DNA from: Bacteriovoracaceae bacterium | GTDB lineage: Bacteria; Bdellovibrionota; Bacteriovoracia; Bacteriovoracales; Bacteriovoracaceae | Assembly: GCA_016784965.1 (NCBI GenBank) | Contig: JADHTQ010000039.1 | Coordinates: 1-44,243 of the forward strand | DNA: 44,243 nt | Direction: 5' to 3' | In this document: piece by piece, positions 34,344-42,557 of the stretch | How positions within the stretch are numbered: position 1 is the stretch's first letter | Layout: each line of letters opens with the position of its first letter | Position numbers and translations under genes: made by a program | Notes under the pieces: generated by a model | The model's database searches: none | The model's input: the letters and a program-made list of their open reading frames with translations, nothing else | Told to the model about the DNA's origin: nothing

Positions 34344-35005
34344 ATGACTGAATTACAAGAAAATTTTTCTGAATTGCAAAGAAATGTAACTTCAGTAAAA
34401 GTTTGGCAGAAGGTCCAAGATAGTCGAACAACGTATAATATGTTCATTATGAGCATCAATACTGCTAATAACACATTTTTAATGCAAAGTAAGTAAGACA
34501 TAGACTTTTCGTCATTTACTGAGAATGTATCTTTATATTTTACCACTAGCCATAGAAGCATTCTATTAAAGACAACCGTTAAAACATCTTAGCAAATGCT
34601 GTGCTTATAAACCTTCCAAAAGAATTACAAATACATGAAAAAAAGAATTTAAATCGCCTCCATTTTAAGGCATCAAAAATGCCGACTATCAGTTTTAAAA
34701 GAACAATTTTATATGGAAAATCAGAAAAAATATGGTCCGAACGCATTTTTGATATCTCATCAAACGGAGCAGCTATTCGTATTCCAAATGAACACAGAGA
34801 GCTTTTTCAAATAGAAACACAACTACAGGTCGAAAAAATTGATACATATAAGATGGGCAGTGATCTATACGCAAAAGTTAGTTACTTGAATCAAATTTCT
34901 GTTGGCAAGATTCAAAGCCAGCAGATATTTTTTAGAGTGGGTTTAGTTTTTGATCGAACTATAAATATAGAAAAATACTTTTACCATGCACTAGCATTAG
35001 TTTGA
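34344..35005 (+). pseudogene. PilZ-domain protein gene, degraded paralogue of the 21206-21940 gene
   Basis: The region reads as a copy of the PilZ gene with two lesions: an in-frame TAA at 34494-34496 after 50 codons, and a one-base loss near 34590 that shifts frame. Homology runs through both: VWQKVQDSR (against AWQNVGDKR), then SLYFTTSHRSILLKT (against TLYLTATYKNILIKT), then VLINLPKELQI (against LVATIPEQLKV). The final 134-aa piece (34601-35005) has DISSNGAAI but RLHFK in place of the RxxxR, so c-di-GMP binding is probably gone. Confidence 0.75.
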
Positions 35006-35162
35006 TAAAGAAGCAGTTATTTAAGTTTGCCTGTTCTCTTTCACGGCTTATCCTTGCGTTAAGGTTTAGCTCCAGTTTAGAAAGTATCCAGTATTTTATA
35101 GAGAGGCCCATCTACACAGAACGAAGATTCATATAGTCTGTATCTTGTGTATATTCTCATAA

Positions 35163-35234
35163 TATGCACAAATAAACACAAAATTTGTATATATCGTGAT
35201 ATCATTAACAAGAAATGGCAATAATTTGTGCATA
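35163..35234. promoter_or_regulatory. Operator-like inverted repeats upstream of fic
   Basis: A perfect 11-bp inverted repeat, TATGCACAAAT (35163-35173) and ATTTGTGCATA (35224-35234), flanks 50 bp. Inside it lies a smaller palindrome, ACAAA-A-TTTGT (35178-35188). The right arm ends about 8 bp before the Fic start codon. Position and symmetry suggest autoregulation. Confidence 0.55.
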
Positions 35235-35241
35235 AGGTGTT

Positions 35242-36315
35242 GTGGTGAATAAAAAATATTTTAGAAAACTTAGTGATTTAGGAGATATTGAGACTAAAGC
35301 TGTTTTAAAAGAAATGGCCCTCGCACATAGGGCCCTTGGAGAACTAAAGGGGCTAGCACTAACTATTCCAAATCAAAATATCCTTATCTCAACTCTTGCC
35401 CTTCAAGAAGCTAAAGCTAGCTCAGAGATTGAAAACATAGTAACTACTCAGGATGATCTCTATCAAAGTAACTATCCTTCTAAGAACTTTATTTCAACTC
35501 AAGCAAAAGAAGTTCACAATTATGCTAGGGCCCTCGAGGTTGGCCATAAATTGGTTATAGATTCTGGATTATTAACAAACAACACAATTATCGAAACTCA
35601 AAAGACTATTGAGGAAAATAGTGCAGGATTTAGAACGCAGACCGGAACTTCGCTTGTTAATAACTTAACAGGTGAAGTTATTTTTACGCCCCCACAAGAA
35701 GCAACTGAAGTTATTCGGTTGATGACTGAGCTTGAGAAATTTATCAATGATAATGAGCTTTCAAATTACGATGATCTAATCAAGATGGCCCTGATTCATC
35801 ACCGTTTTGAAACAATTCATCCTTTCTACGATGGAAATGGGAGAACAGGAAGGATAATCAACGTCTTGTACCTAGTTAAACAAGGGATTTTGAATACACC
35901 AATTTTATATCTCTCAAGATATATCAATCAGAATAAAGCTAATTACTATCGATTGTTACAAGAGGTAAGACAGACCAGTAACTGGGAACCTTGGCTGATT
36001 TTCATGATGAAGGCATTAGATAACACAGCTCAGAACACTTCAGAAGTGATACGAGAACTTGTTATATTAATGGCCGAATATAAAAAAATTATAAAAGAGA
36101 AACTTCCTAAAATTTATAGTCATGAGCTTATTAACAATCTTTTTAAACATCCATATACCAAAATTGAATTTCTAGTTGAAGAGTTAGGTGTTCACCGAAA
36201 TAGTGCAACAAAGTATTTGGAGCAATTAATTGATGTAGGACTTCTAGAAAAACATAAAAGAGGAAAAGAGAACTACTATCTTAACAAAAAACTGTTCTTC
36301 TTACTTTCGAATTAG
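35242..36315 (+). CDS. Fic-domain protein with intramolecular inhibitory motif and C-terminal winged helix
   Basis: A 357-aa Fic protein, an AMP- or other nucleotide-transferase. The core motif HPFYDGNGRTGR (193-204) is complete. The N-terminal inhibitory motif SSEIEN (60-65, S-x3-E-N) is present, so it is a class II Fic regulated by its own helix. The C-terminal segment (FLVEELGVHRNSATKYLEQLIDVGLLEKH) is a winged helix. Start is GTG at 35242 or 35245. Inverted repeats upstream fit autoregulation. It stands alone with no toxin/antitoxin partner nearby, and target proteins are unknown. Confidence 0.92.
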   Translation: MVNKKYFRKLSDLGDIETKAVLKEMALAHRALGELKGLALTIPNQNILISTLALQEAKASSEIENIVTTQDDLYQSNYPSKNFISTQAKEVHNYARALEVGHKLVIDSGLLTNNTIIETQKTIEENSAGFRTQTGTSLVNNLTGEVIFTPPQEATEVIRLMTELEKFINDNELSNYDDLIKMALIHHRFETIHPFYDGNGRTGRIINVLYLVKQGILNTPILYLSRYINQNKANYYRLLQEVRQTSNWEPWLIFMMKALDNTAQNTSEVIRELVILMAEYKKIIKEKLPKIYSHELINNLFKHPYTKIEFLVEELGVHRNSATKYLEQLIDVGLLEKHKRGKENYYLNKKLFFLLSN

Positions 36316-36419
36316 TTTTAAATTCTATACGTGTGCTGTCAAATTAAGTGGCAATTGCCTCTCGAGGAGATAATCTCTCCAGTTAAATATGGGCTGTATT
36401 GTGTTGAGTAGCCGTAATT

Positions 36420-37091
36420 TTATTCGTCTGATAGCAATTTTGCTTGAGTTTCACAAAGCGATACATCACATTGAACTCGTCTAGTTTCTATGGAGCCTGA
36501 TCCATAGTAAAATTCTTGAATAACACAGTCCTCATCGTGTTGAGCTAAGGAATGGACTCCAAAAATCTTTACACTGCCTGCCTTAGAAATTGACGGGGTT
36601 GTATCAACGAATTTTCTTAAAAATGAACTGGCAAAAGTTTCTCTCATAATGTAACTAGAGCAGTACTGCTGCCGGTTTGGAAGAACTTTTAACATAGGCA
36701 GAGCACGTTCAATTTTTTCTGCCAGGTCAAGATCAGTCAACTTTAATTCTTCAAGATCCCCCAGATTATAATCGGCAAGAAGATCAAGAACTTCTTGGCA
36801 ATCTGATAATTTAAAAATGGCCAAAATATTATCACGCTTTTTTTGCTGAGCAGGTTGCAGAGTCAACTTGGTTTGACAAATGGAATGTAATTTACGCAAT
36901 GGATATTTTTGGGCCATCTTGTATGAATGTCTAATTTCCCACTCTACACCTGAAGAAAGGTTTAATGATGTTGTCACCAACAGGTCAGTTGTTGTATTGG
37001 CAAAATCCCCTAATGTCATGCTTGAGCTATCATATTTGGCCATAACAATGATTGGAATAAATGCAAAACATAAAATTAACAATTTTTTCAT
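36420..37091 (-). CDS. Exported protein of unknown function
   Basis: A 223-aa protein with a signal peptide (about 1-18, PIIVMA|K) and a GAGGTATC site before the ATG (an 8-base direct repeat GATACCTC on the plus strand). The mature part is helical with several Cys (HSICQTKL, LSDCQEVL, YCSSYI, CVIQEF, CDVSLCET), which could pair as disulfides. I recognise no family. It is monocistronic, followed by Fic on the other strand. Confidence 0.6.
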   Translation of the reverse strand: MKKLLILCFAFIPIIVMAKYDSSSMTLGDFANTTTDLLVTTSLNLSSGVEWEIRHSYKMAQKYPLRKLHSICQTKLTLQPAQQKKRDNILAIFKLSDCQEVLDLLADYNLGDLEELKLTDLDLAEKIERALPMLKVLPNRQQYCSSYIMRETFASSFLRKFVDTTPSISKAGSVKIFGVHSLAQHDEDCVIQEFYYGSGSIETRRVQCDVSLCETQAKLLSDE

Positions 37092-37257
37092 TGATACCTC
37101 GATACCTCAAACTATAGATATTGCTTTAAAATGCTATAAAATAATATTTATTAAATAACATTATATACAATATAGCGCACCGCGCAAGATGGGTGTGTAA
37201 TGCTTACAATCCATGCTAAATTATAAGCATTTACAGCTACTTAGCTTTTATCTGGCC

Positions 37258-37302
37258 AAGGTTGCTTTGCGGGATTCTTGGACCAAAATAAATACTTCGC
37301 AA
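37258..37302 (+). pseudogene. Fragment resembling the 3' end of glnS
   Basis: The frame here reads VALRDSWTKINTS, against VVTLRDSWAKMKSS at the end of glnS (33001-33041). The core is 23 nucleotides with 2 mismatches (TTGCG, GATTCTTGG, CCAAAAT shared). No other part of glnS is recognisable nearby. Confidence 0.6.
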
Positions 37303-37329
37303 TTCATATTTCATTACTTTGTATGGTCT

Positions 37330-37367
37330 AATGTTCCCATTTTTGGGTACCCAAAAATGGGAACATT
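37330..37367. repeat. 38-bp perfect palindrome
   Basis: The left half AATGTTCCCATTTTTGGGT is exactly complementary to the right half, with GTAC at the centre and no loop. It is not followed by a T-run typical of a terminator on either side, so it may be a recombination site, a hairpin-forming element or an old transposon end. Confidence 0.85.
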
Positions 37368-37420
37368 CATATTAACCATGATCGCAGTTACGTTTGTGGT
37401 TTTTGGTTTTTCGTGAAATT

Positions 37421-37606
37421 TAAAGTGATCTGTTTAATATACCTAAACCAATATGTCGGGCTTTAGAAAGAGTGCATAAAAATAACCTGCGCTTAATTCC
37501 TGCAAATGACCATACGAGTAGCTGGATTGGACAATTTTCCGATGTCTTGTTACCAGTAGATGTCTTGTTACCAGTAGATGTCTTGTTACCAGTAGAGGAT
37601 GATTAA
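37421..37606 (+). pseudogene. End of a broken ORF with three DVLLPV repeats
   Basis: From the stop at 37421 the frame is open through PKPICRALERVHKNNLRLIPANDHTSSW and a 3x(DVLLPV) stretch, ending EDD and TAA at about 37604-37606. No start codon with a ribosome site opens it (a GTG at 37472 is possible). I take it as the 3' remnant of a gene of unknown kind. Confidence 0.45.
37541..37594 (+). repeat. Three tandem copies of an 18-bp unit
   Basis: The unit GATGTCTTGTTACCAGTA occurs three times in a row without mismatch and encodes DVLLPV in the open frame. Perfect copies point to recent slippage or duplication. Confidence 0.9.
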
Positions 37607-37613
37607 ATTTCTT

Positions 37614-37958
37614 TTATTTGCATTCAAATATCTGCTTGTCTAGGATATCACCACCGTCTTTGTAGACTGTTAACATAGTGGCAGTCTTGAAATCTCTTGA
37701 AAAAGAAACTGCAGAATAAATTACTAACTCTTCCTCTGTGGAAACAAAGGTGTGAGGATCAATCCTTTTAAAATCTCCAGTCGGGCCTTGGTATGAAACA
37801 TATTCAAAGATGTATTCACCAGTTGTTTGGTCAGTGTAGAGTTCAATCGTTTCGTCATCATAACCTCCGGCTTCATAAAAACATGATAAAGACTCTGGCG
37901 CTTGGGCAAATACTGAGGTGGATAATAACATTGTGATAATTAGAATTAATTTTTTCAT
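37614..37958 (-). CDS. Small exported protein of unknown function
   Basis: A 114-aa protein with a clean signal peptide (MKKLILIITMLLSTSVFAQ, cut near residue 18) and an AGGAG site before the ATG. The mature part is acidic and looks all-beta (ETIELYTDQTTGEYIFEYV..., LVIYSAVSFSRDFKTATMLTVY), with one Cys near each end (SCFYE, FECK) that may form a disulfide. No family recognised. Confidence 0.65.
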   Translation of the reverse strand: MKKLILIITMLLSTSVFAQAPESLSCFYEAGGYDDETIELYTDQTTGEYIFEYVSYQGPTGDFKRIDPHTFVSTEEELVIYSAVSFSRDFKTATMLTVYKDGGDILDKQIFECK

Positions 37959-38077
37959 TTTTTTACTCCTGTTTTTTTTGTTTTTACTTTACTTCATTTA
38001 AGAAGATCTAGGAGTGTTCTAACAGAAAAAGTTCATTCAAAAAAATGCATAAACAGTATGTTTGTTATACTAAATGG

Positions 38078-38701
38078 TTATAAACGACAGGTTTTGACAC
38101 ACCTAGTCCCACAAGTCTGCTGGCACGAAATTTGGAGCCATGATTGTCCTTCGCAGCCGGGTCTTTCGTCGGGTTTTTGTTTCCAGGATAGGACTTTTAG
38201 GGTTGGGATTTTTGCTATTATGGAACAAAACTCATCGGCGTCGTAGTAGCTGATTAGTCTGCCGTCTTCTTTGACTTCTATGCCTTGTCCCCATTTTAGG
38301 GACATGTAGAGTATGCCATCTGGTTTTAGGGCCTTGGTTAGGACTTTTAGGTTATCTAGTAGTTCATCTTTGGGAATGTGGAGTAGGCAGGCATTGGCCC
38401 AAATTCCATCAAAGAGGTTGTTGTAGTCTAAGTCAATAATGCGATTGATTTTTACATCGATATTGAAATGTTCTTTGGCCATTGCTGCTAGAGTCTTTGA
38501 TGGCTCTACTGACACTACTTCGCATCCTGAATCGATGAAGTGTTTACTGTCACGGCCACTTCCACAGCCTACATCTAAAATCTTTTTAGGTGCTTTAACA
38601 ATGCTTAAAAAAGCAGTGTAGTTTTCGCTTAAGGATAAATTGACGGTTCTATCAAAAAATTCTTGGGCGTTATCTACGTAATAGTCATTTTTGTGCTTCA
38701 T
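38078..38701 (-). CDS. Class I SAM-dependent methyltransferase
   Basis: A 207-aa methyltransferase with motif I ILDVGCGSGRDSKHF and the following acidic strand end VVSVEPS, then DGIWANACLLHIP and LKPDGILYMSLKWG (post-motif region). It most resembles general class I enzymes such as those on small molecules. A GGGGGAG site precedes the ATG. The last 15 residues (CQQTCGTRCVKTCRL), unlike the family, are encoded by copy 2 of the dispersed repeat (38105-38126) and flanking DNA, so the tail was probably added by that repeat's insertion. Substrate unknown. Confidence 0.85.
   Translation of the reverse strand: MKHKNDYYVDNAQEFFDRTVNLSLSENYTAFLSIVKAPKKILDVGCGSGRDSKHFIDSGCEVVSVEPSKTLAAMAKEHFNIDVKINRIIDLDYNNLFDGIWANACLLHIPKDELLDNLKVLTKALKPDGILYMSLKWGQGIEVKEDGRLISYYDADEFCSIIAKIPTLKVLSWKQKPDERPGCEGQSWLQISCQQTCGTRCVKTCRL
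38105..38126 (-). repeat. Dispersed repeat, copy 2
   Basis: A 22-bp match, identical to part of copy 1 at 1124-1145, at the 3' end of the methyltransferase gene. On the minus strand it reads GTGCCAGCAGACTTGTGGG followed by ACT. Confidence 0.85.
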
Positions 38702-38788
38702 GAATTTTTCTCCCCCTGATCGTTGCGCTGCGCGCCATATGTGGACTTTTTCAAGATGTAAAAAGCTTACTCATATCTATATTCTGAG

Positions 38789-38817
38789 TTGATAACCTAT
38801 GTCAAATTGTGTATTGT
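38789..38817 (+). promoter_or_regulatory. Sigma-70-like promoter for the lipoprotein gene
   Basis: TTGATA (38789-38794) and TATTGT (38812-38817) are 17 bp apart, about 50 bp before the lipoprotein start at 38867. Confidence 0.5.
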
Positions 38818-38866
38818 CGCCCGAGTGTGTGCTTCTGTCACATAAAATTAATTTAGGGGGGAAACA

Positions 38867-39511
38867 ATGATTCATAGAATTTTAAAGACTATTATTTTAA
38901 TGATCGCTCTACTTCTTACTGTGTCCTGTAACGGTGATGGCAACAAATTACTTGGCGGATCAAGCCTAAATTGTGAGCAAGGTTGGGCCGAAAAGATGAA
39001 AGATTATCCGCTTGGATCAATCAAAGAATATAGCAATGTTACCTATGTAAATAATGGTGGTACTGAAAGAGTCATTATGGAGATGAACGAGAGAGAAGAT
39101 GTAATTGATGCCTCAGATGAGTCCATTACAGTGCTGAAAAAGAAGGTTTTTATTTCTCCTACCTCAACTACCAGAGACAAAGAATATGTTTACAACAAAA
39201 CAGAATTTATGGCCGCCTGTAACAAGTTTATGGAATTGGGTGGAGTTGGCAGCCTTCCACTAACTGGCGTAAGCTTTGGTCACAGCACTGACGCGCAAGC
39301 AAATGAAACGATTACAACACCTGCTGGAACTTTTGATACCAAATATACCAAGATGACTACAACAACTTCTGCCAGAGGTGTCACTTTAACCTCTGTACAT
39401 GAAATCTGGTTTGTCCAAAAAGAGGTCGAGCGATTTACAGTTAAATCAATTACGACCACAAATAATGGGGCCCAGCGGTTAGTTAGAGTACTCACTAGGT
39501 ATCAAAACTAA
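38867..39511 (+). CDS. Lipoprotein of unknown function
   Basis: A 214-aa lipoprotein: the signal peptide ends in the lipobox LLTVSC (Cys21), followed by Asn-Gly, not Asp at +2, so outer-membrane sorting is likely. The mature part is mixed beta with TTPAGTFDTKYTKMTTTTSARG and WFVQKEVERFTVKSITT, resembling lipid- or ligand-binding lipoproteins seen in delta-like bacteria (substrate unknown). The ribosome site is GGGGGG about 7 bases upstream. A promoter lies 50 bp before it. Family not recognised. Confidence 0.7.
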   Translation: MIHRILKTIILMIALLLTVSCNGDGNKLLGGSSLNCEQGWAEKMKDYPLGSIKEYSNVTYVNNGGTERVIMEMNEREDVIDASDESITVLKKKVFISPTSTTRDKEYVYNKTEFMAACNKFMELGGVGSLPLTGVSFGHSTDAQANETITTPAGTFDTKYTKMTTTTSARGVTLTSVHEIWFVQKEVERFTVKSITTTNNGAQRLVRVLTRYQN

Positions 39512-39567
39512 TTGGCACCCAAAATTACTACCAAATTCAAGTTTTCAGTCACTTAGTACCCCCTCCT

Positions 39568-39595
39568 TTGTCCAAAATCTAAATAGTGTTATAAT
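39568..39595 (+). promoter_or_regulatory. Promoter for the Cys-rich exported protein gene
   Basis: TTGTCC (39568-39573) and a consensus TATAAT (39590-39595) lie 16 bp apart, about 28 bp before the start codon at 39623. Confidence 0.65.
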
Positions 39596-39622
39596 TTAGC
39601 TACAGATTTGAGGGGTTGTTCT

Positions 39623-41212
39623 ATGAAGCAAACTATAATTATAACGCTATTTTTTATAATTTTGATGTATCTGCCTGCTGCGAACTCTGAAGATGCCATG
39701 GGCCATAAGCCCCAAGCAATGGGTCACAGCGTTTTAACCGCCCCTGGAGGTCTTACAGATCAGGAAAAATATATCAGCGAAGAATATATTCATGAGGGTC
39801 TAAATTACCGTAAATTCGAAGAAGAATGTGGTGGCGATGCCAAAAAACGAGCATTATGCAAGGGAAGAGATGGAAAAGCATCCACCGCAGGTATGGTAAA
39901 TGCGCTGGCAAAGGCCTACACCATGATTATTGGGACAACTAGTTCAACAATTGCCATGCCTAAAAAGGCAGATGCCAGCAAAGGTGATGCTGGCAAAGCT
40001 GATCAAGACAATGAGATGAACGACTATTGTAAACATATTGCAACCCTGACTGAAGCCGTTGGAGCTTTTAAGCAGATGTCTGCACAGGAAAATATAGATA
40101 GTGTGCCCCTTGGAAAAGATACAGCGCAAAGAGAAACCCTTCATCGTGCCGCTCGTTCTCATAAAGCCAGATCTGACGTCTCTAAAATTCAGGCTTCAGG
40201 CTGGGGTGGAACCACTGCTTGCTACACTGGTATGATTGCATACTCTGCAGCAACGGGCCCAGCAGGTGCCGCCATGACCACCGCAAAAAGTGTTGGCCTA
40301 AAGTTAGCAGCCGCAGGCCTTCTTACTGGGTTCTATTATAAAGAGATCGGAAGACATAAAGGTTACGCCGATAAAGTACTTGAGATTGCAGATAAGTTAC
40401 CTCACAAAGGCGATTGTAATCCGGCAACAGAGCGTGACTGTTACTGCCTACAACCCGAAACCATGAACGATCCTCAGTATTGCCTTGAGCAAATTTATGC
40501 CAGGCAGCCCATAGTCGGAAAAATTCTCACAACATGTATTGATAAACAAATGGAAGAAGACCCAGAATGTAAATGTGCCGGCAATGACGATTGCTATGAC
40601 CAAGAATACATGAGCACAATAAGGAAATTAAATTTCGGCAACTCCTTCAATCAGGGTCTTGGCACGGCCGTAAAAGATTTAAGCAATGGGCAGGTCCTCG
40701 GTAACAACGATGTCATTTCGAGAAATACCTCAAATCAAATGGCCAGAGGTAAAAAGGCATTAAAAAAATATGATAAATTGTTCGACAAGGGTGTTACTTT
40801 AACTGCCAAACAAGAGGAAGAAGCAAAGGCCCTAAGCCTCCACGGCATTCCACACAACATGGCAAGAGCTATCGCCTCAAAGCCGATGAGTGCCGCTGCT
40901 AAAAAGATAGCCTCGGGTATTAGGCAATCAAAGTCCGGAAAAAGATATCGCTACAGGTCTTCCACAAAGCGGCCCAAAAAGATCGCCTATGCAGGCAGTA
41001 GGGGCAGAAGAAAGCGCTACCAAAGAAGTAGTGCCAAACTACCCCAGTTTGGTAAACAAAAAGTTGGTAAGAAGTTATCCGGAAACGTCATAAGATTTGC
41101 AGAACAAGCACAAAGAAGTGCTCAAATAAATAAAAACAAAGATCGATCCATTTTCAAGATCATTTCCAGGCGCTACCAAGTTAGCGGCAGAAGTAGGTTA
41201 CAGTTTCAATGA
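39623..41212 (+). CDS. Exported Cys-rich protein with strongly basic C-terminus
   Basis: A 529-aa protein of unknown function. The ATG at 39623 has GAGGGG about 9 bases upstream. Signal peptide about 1-20 (PAANS|E). The middle (about 220-340) holds many Cys in a pattern of C-x-C pairs (CNPATERDCYCL, CLEQ, CIDKQMEEDPECKCAGNDDC), with a hydrophobic Ala/Gly-rich stretch before it (about 195-235). The C-terminal 130 residues are very basic (RYRYRSSTKRPKKIA, GRRKRYQRSS). This order of domains recalls the 581-aa protein at 7466-9211. The stop overlaps the next start (ATGA). A cell-surface or nucleic-acid-binding role is conceivable but not shown. Confidence 0.65.
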   Translation: MKQTIIITLFFIILMYLPAANSEDAMGHKPQAMGHSVLTAPGGLTDQEKYISEEYIHEGLNYRKFEEECGGDAKKRALCKGRDGKASTAGMVNALAKAYTMIIGTTSSTIAMPKKADASKGDAGKADQDNEMNDYCKHIATLTEAVGAFKQMSAQENIDSVPLGKDTAQRETLHRAARSHKARSDVSKIQASGWGGTTACYTGMIAYSAATGPAGAAMTTAKSVGLKLAAAGLLTGFYYKEIGRHKGYADKVLEIADKLPHKGDCNPATERDCYCLQPETMNDPQYCLEQIYARQPIVGKILTTCIDKQMEEDPECKCAGNDDCYDQEYMSTIRKLNFGNSFNQGLGTAVKDLSNGQVLGNNDVISRNTSNQMARGKKALKKYDKLFDKGVTLTAKQEEEAKALSLHGIPHNMARAIASKPMSAAAKKIASGIRQSKSGKRYRYRSSTKRPKKIAYAGSRGRRKRYQRSSAKLPQFGKQKVGKKLSGNVIRFAEQAQRSAQINKNKDRSIFKIISRRYQVSGRSRLQFQ

Positions 41213-41634
41213 ATGAAATAAATTTAGAGTTAAAAAGTAAGCTCAAAGAAGAACATCCATTACCAATTTTGCTGTACGACCATGAATGCTCTCTATGCCA
41301 ACGATTCAGAGATAGTCTATGCAGACTAGCTGGAAACAACGTAGTAAGTACTGTATCAATCCATCAAGAAGAAATTTATGAGGTATATCCCCAACTAGAC
41401 AAGCAGCTTTGTAACGAAGAGTTGCACCTCATCGTAGATGAGCAAACCATTCTAAGTGGCAGTGAAGCACTACAATGGTTAATAGCTAAACTACCCGGAG
41501 TCTCAAAATTTGCTTGGCTAATTGAGAGCAATGCTGGCAAAAAAAGTATCGATTTTTTCAACGAGATGGCCAGCAAATACAGAAAAGTTTTGCTAGACAG
41601 GTGTCCATCGTGTAAAAAGCAATCTTATTGGTAG
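41209..41634 (+). CDS. DCC-family (DUF393) thiol-disulfide oxidoreductase-like protein
   Basis: A 141-aa protein with the DxxCxxC signature in YDHECSLCQRF near residue 25, characteristic of the DUF393/DCC family of thioredoxin-like proteins. It ends with another Cys pair (RCPSCKKQSYW). No signal peptide, so probably cytoplasmic. Its start overlaps the Cys-rich exported gene's stop (ATGA); coupling suggests it may assist thiol handling for that Cys-rich product, although it would act on the other side of the membrane. Confidence 0.8.
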   Translation: MNEINLELKSKLKEEHPLPILLYDHECSLCQRFRDSLCRLAGNNVVSTVSIHQEEIYEVYPQLDKQLCNEELHLIVDEQTILSGSEALQWLIAKLPGVSKFAWLIESNAGKKSIDFFNEMASKYRKVLLDRCPSCKKQSYW

Positions 41635-41658
41635 AACTGTTTTATTTTTGGAGTACTG

Positions 41659-42411
41659 GTGCAAGAAAAATCATTATCTTTACCCTTTGCAAAATCACTA
41701 ATCATCATCCCAACCTACAACGAGATCGATAATATCTCTAAAATGATAGATGCTATTTTTAATATAAACGAAAATCTCTCTCTTCTAATAATCGATGATG
41801 GATCACCCGATGGCACCGCACAGGTCGTAAAGGATCTACAGAGTAAATTGAAAAAACTCCACCTTATAGAACGATCTGGGAAACTAGGATTAGGTACCGC
41901 CTACATTACCGGATTTAAATGGGCCCTAGAGCGAGATTTTGAATATGTCTTTGAAATGGACTGTGACTTCTCTCACGACCCCAATGATGTGCCGCGCCTG
42001 CTCGAAGCAGCAACCACCAATGATCTAGTCATTGGCTCTCGTTACGTCGACGGAATACGAATTATCAACTGGCCATTTCGCAGACTTTTACTTTCATACT
42101 GCGCCTCAATCTACACCAGATTTGTAACCGGCATTAAAGTACAAGACACCACTGGTGGTTTCAAATGCTTCACCAGAAAAGCCTTAGAGAGCATAAACCT
42201 AAACAACATAATGTCCAACGGCTACTCTTTTCAACTGGAACTAAACTACAAAATTTGGTGCCAAAATTTAACAATAAAAGAAGTCCCCATAATTTTCTAC
42301 GAGCGAAGAGATGGCCAATCAAAAATGAACAACAGTATTATTGTCGAAGCGTTTTTTTCAGTGTTTCGCCTACGAATTAAAAAGATGCTTGGAAGCCTAA
42401 TTTCTCCTTAA
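41659..42411 (+). CDS. Family 2 glycosyltransferase, polyprenol-phosphate mannosyltransferase-like
   Basis: A 250-aa GT2 enzyme of the DPM1 type, which attaches a sugar from a nucleotide sugar to polyprenyl phosphate. Motifs: IIIPTYNEIDNI, IIDDGSPDGTAQVV (first Asp pair), GKLGLGTAYITGFKWAL, and EMDCDFSHDPNDVP (metal-binding DxD-like). The C-terminal half (GSRYVDG, TGGFKCFTRKAL, YERRDGQSKMNN) is typical, without extra membrane helices. GTG start with GGAG 6 bases upstream. It may supply lipid-linked sugars for envelope glycans or protein glycosylation. Confidence 0.93.
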   Translation: MQEKSLSLPFAKSLIIIPTYNEIDNISKMIDAIFNINENLSLLIIDDGSPDGTAQVVKDLQSKLKKLHLIERSGKLGLGTAYITGFKWALERDFEYVFEMDCDFSHDPNDVPRLLEAATTNDLVIGSRYVDGIRIINWPFRRLLLSYCASIYTRFVTGIKVQDTTGGFKCFTRKALESINLNNIMSNGYSFQLELNYKIWCQNLTIKEVPIIFYERRDGQSKMNNSIIVEAFFSVFRLRIKKMLGSLISP

Positions 42412-42417
42412 TCTCTA

Positions 42418-42446
42418 TTGACAGCATACTCTACTTCCATGATACC
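42418..42446 (+). promoter_or_regulatory. Possible promoter of the FadL-type gene
   Basis: A consensus -35 TTGACA (42418-42423) is followed after 17 bp by a poor -10 (GATACC, 42441-42446). The 105-bp leader to the ATG at 42558 is otherwise featureless. Confidence 0.35.
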
Positions 42447-42557
42447 CTTGGTGGATGAAAAAAAGGTATGTCTATTAACGTGTATTTGTTTACGGAACTA
42501 AACAATGTGTAAGTCTTGCAATTCGAAAGATTTCAATCAAACAAGGGAGTATGTATT

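Larger units (their letters stand above)
37092..37613. other. Scarred intergenic region with gene remnants
   Basis: No intact gene is convincing here. The region holds, in order, a glnS 3'-end fragment (37258-37302), a 38-bp perfect palindrome (37330-37367) and the end of a broken reading frame with a threefold 18-bp repeat (37541-37594). A 67-codon frame across 37213-37416 merely spans the fragment and palindrome. The mixture suggests repeated insertion and deletion. Confidence 0.6.

Noticed and set aside
37213-37416. 67-codon open frame on the plus strand
   Set aside because: It only spans the glnS-like fragment and the palindrome, and it has no ribosome site or family resemblance.
37541-37594. 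Possible CRISPR array
   Set aside because: The three 18-bp copies are directly adjacent without spacers and lie in a coding-like frame; there are no cas genes.
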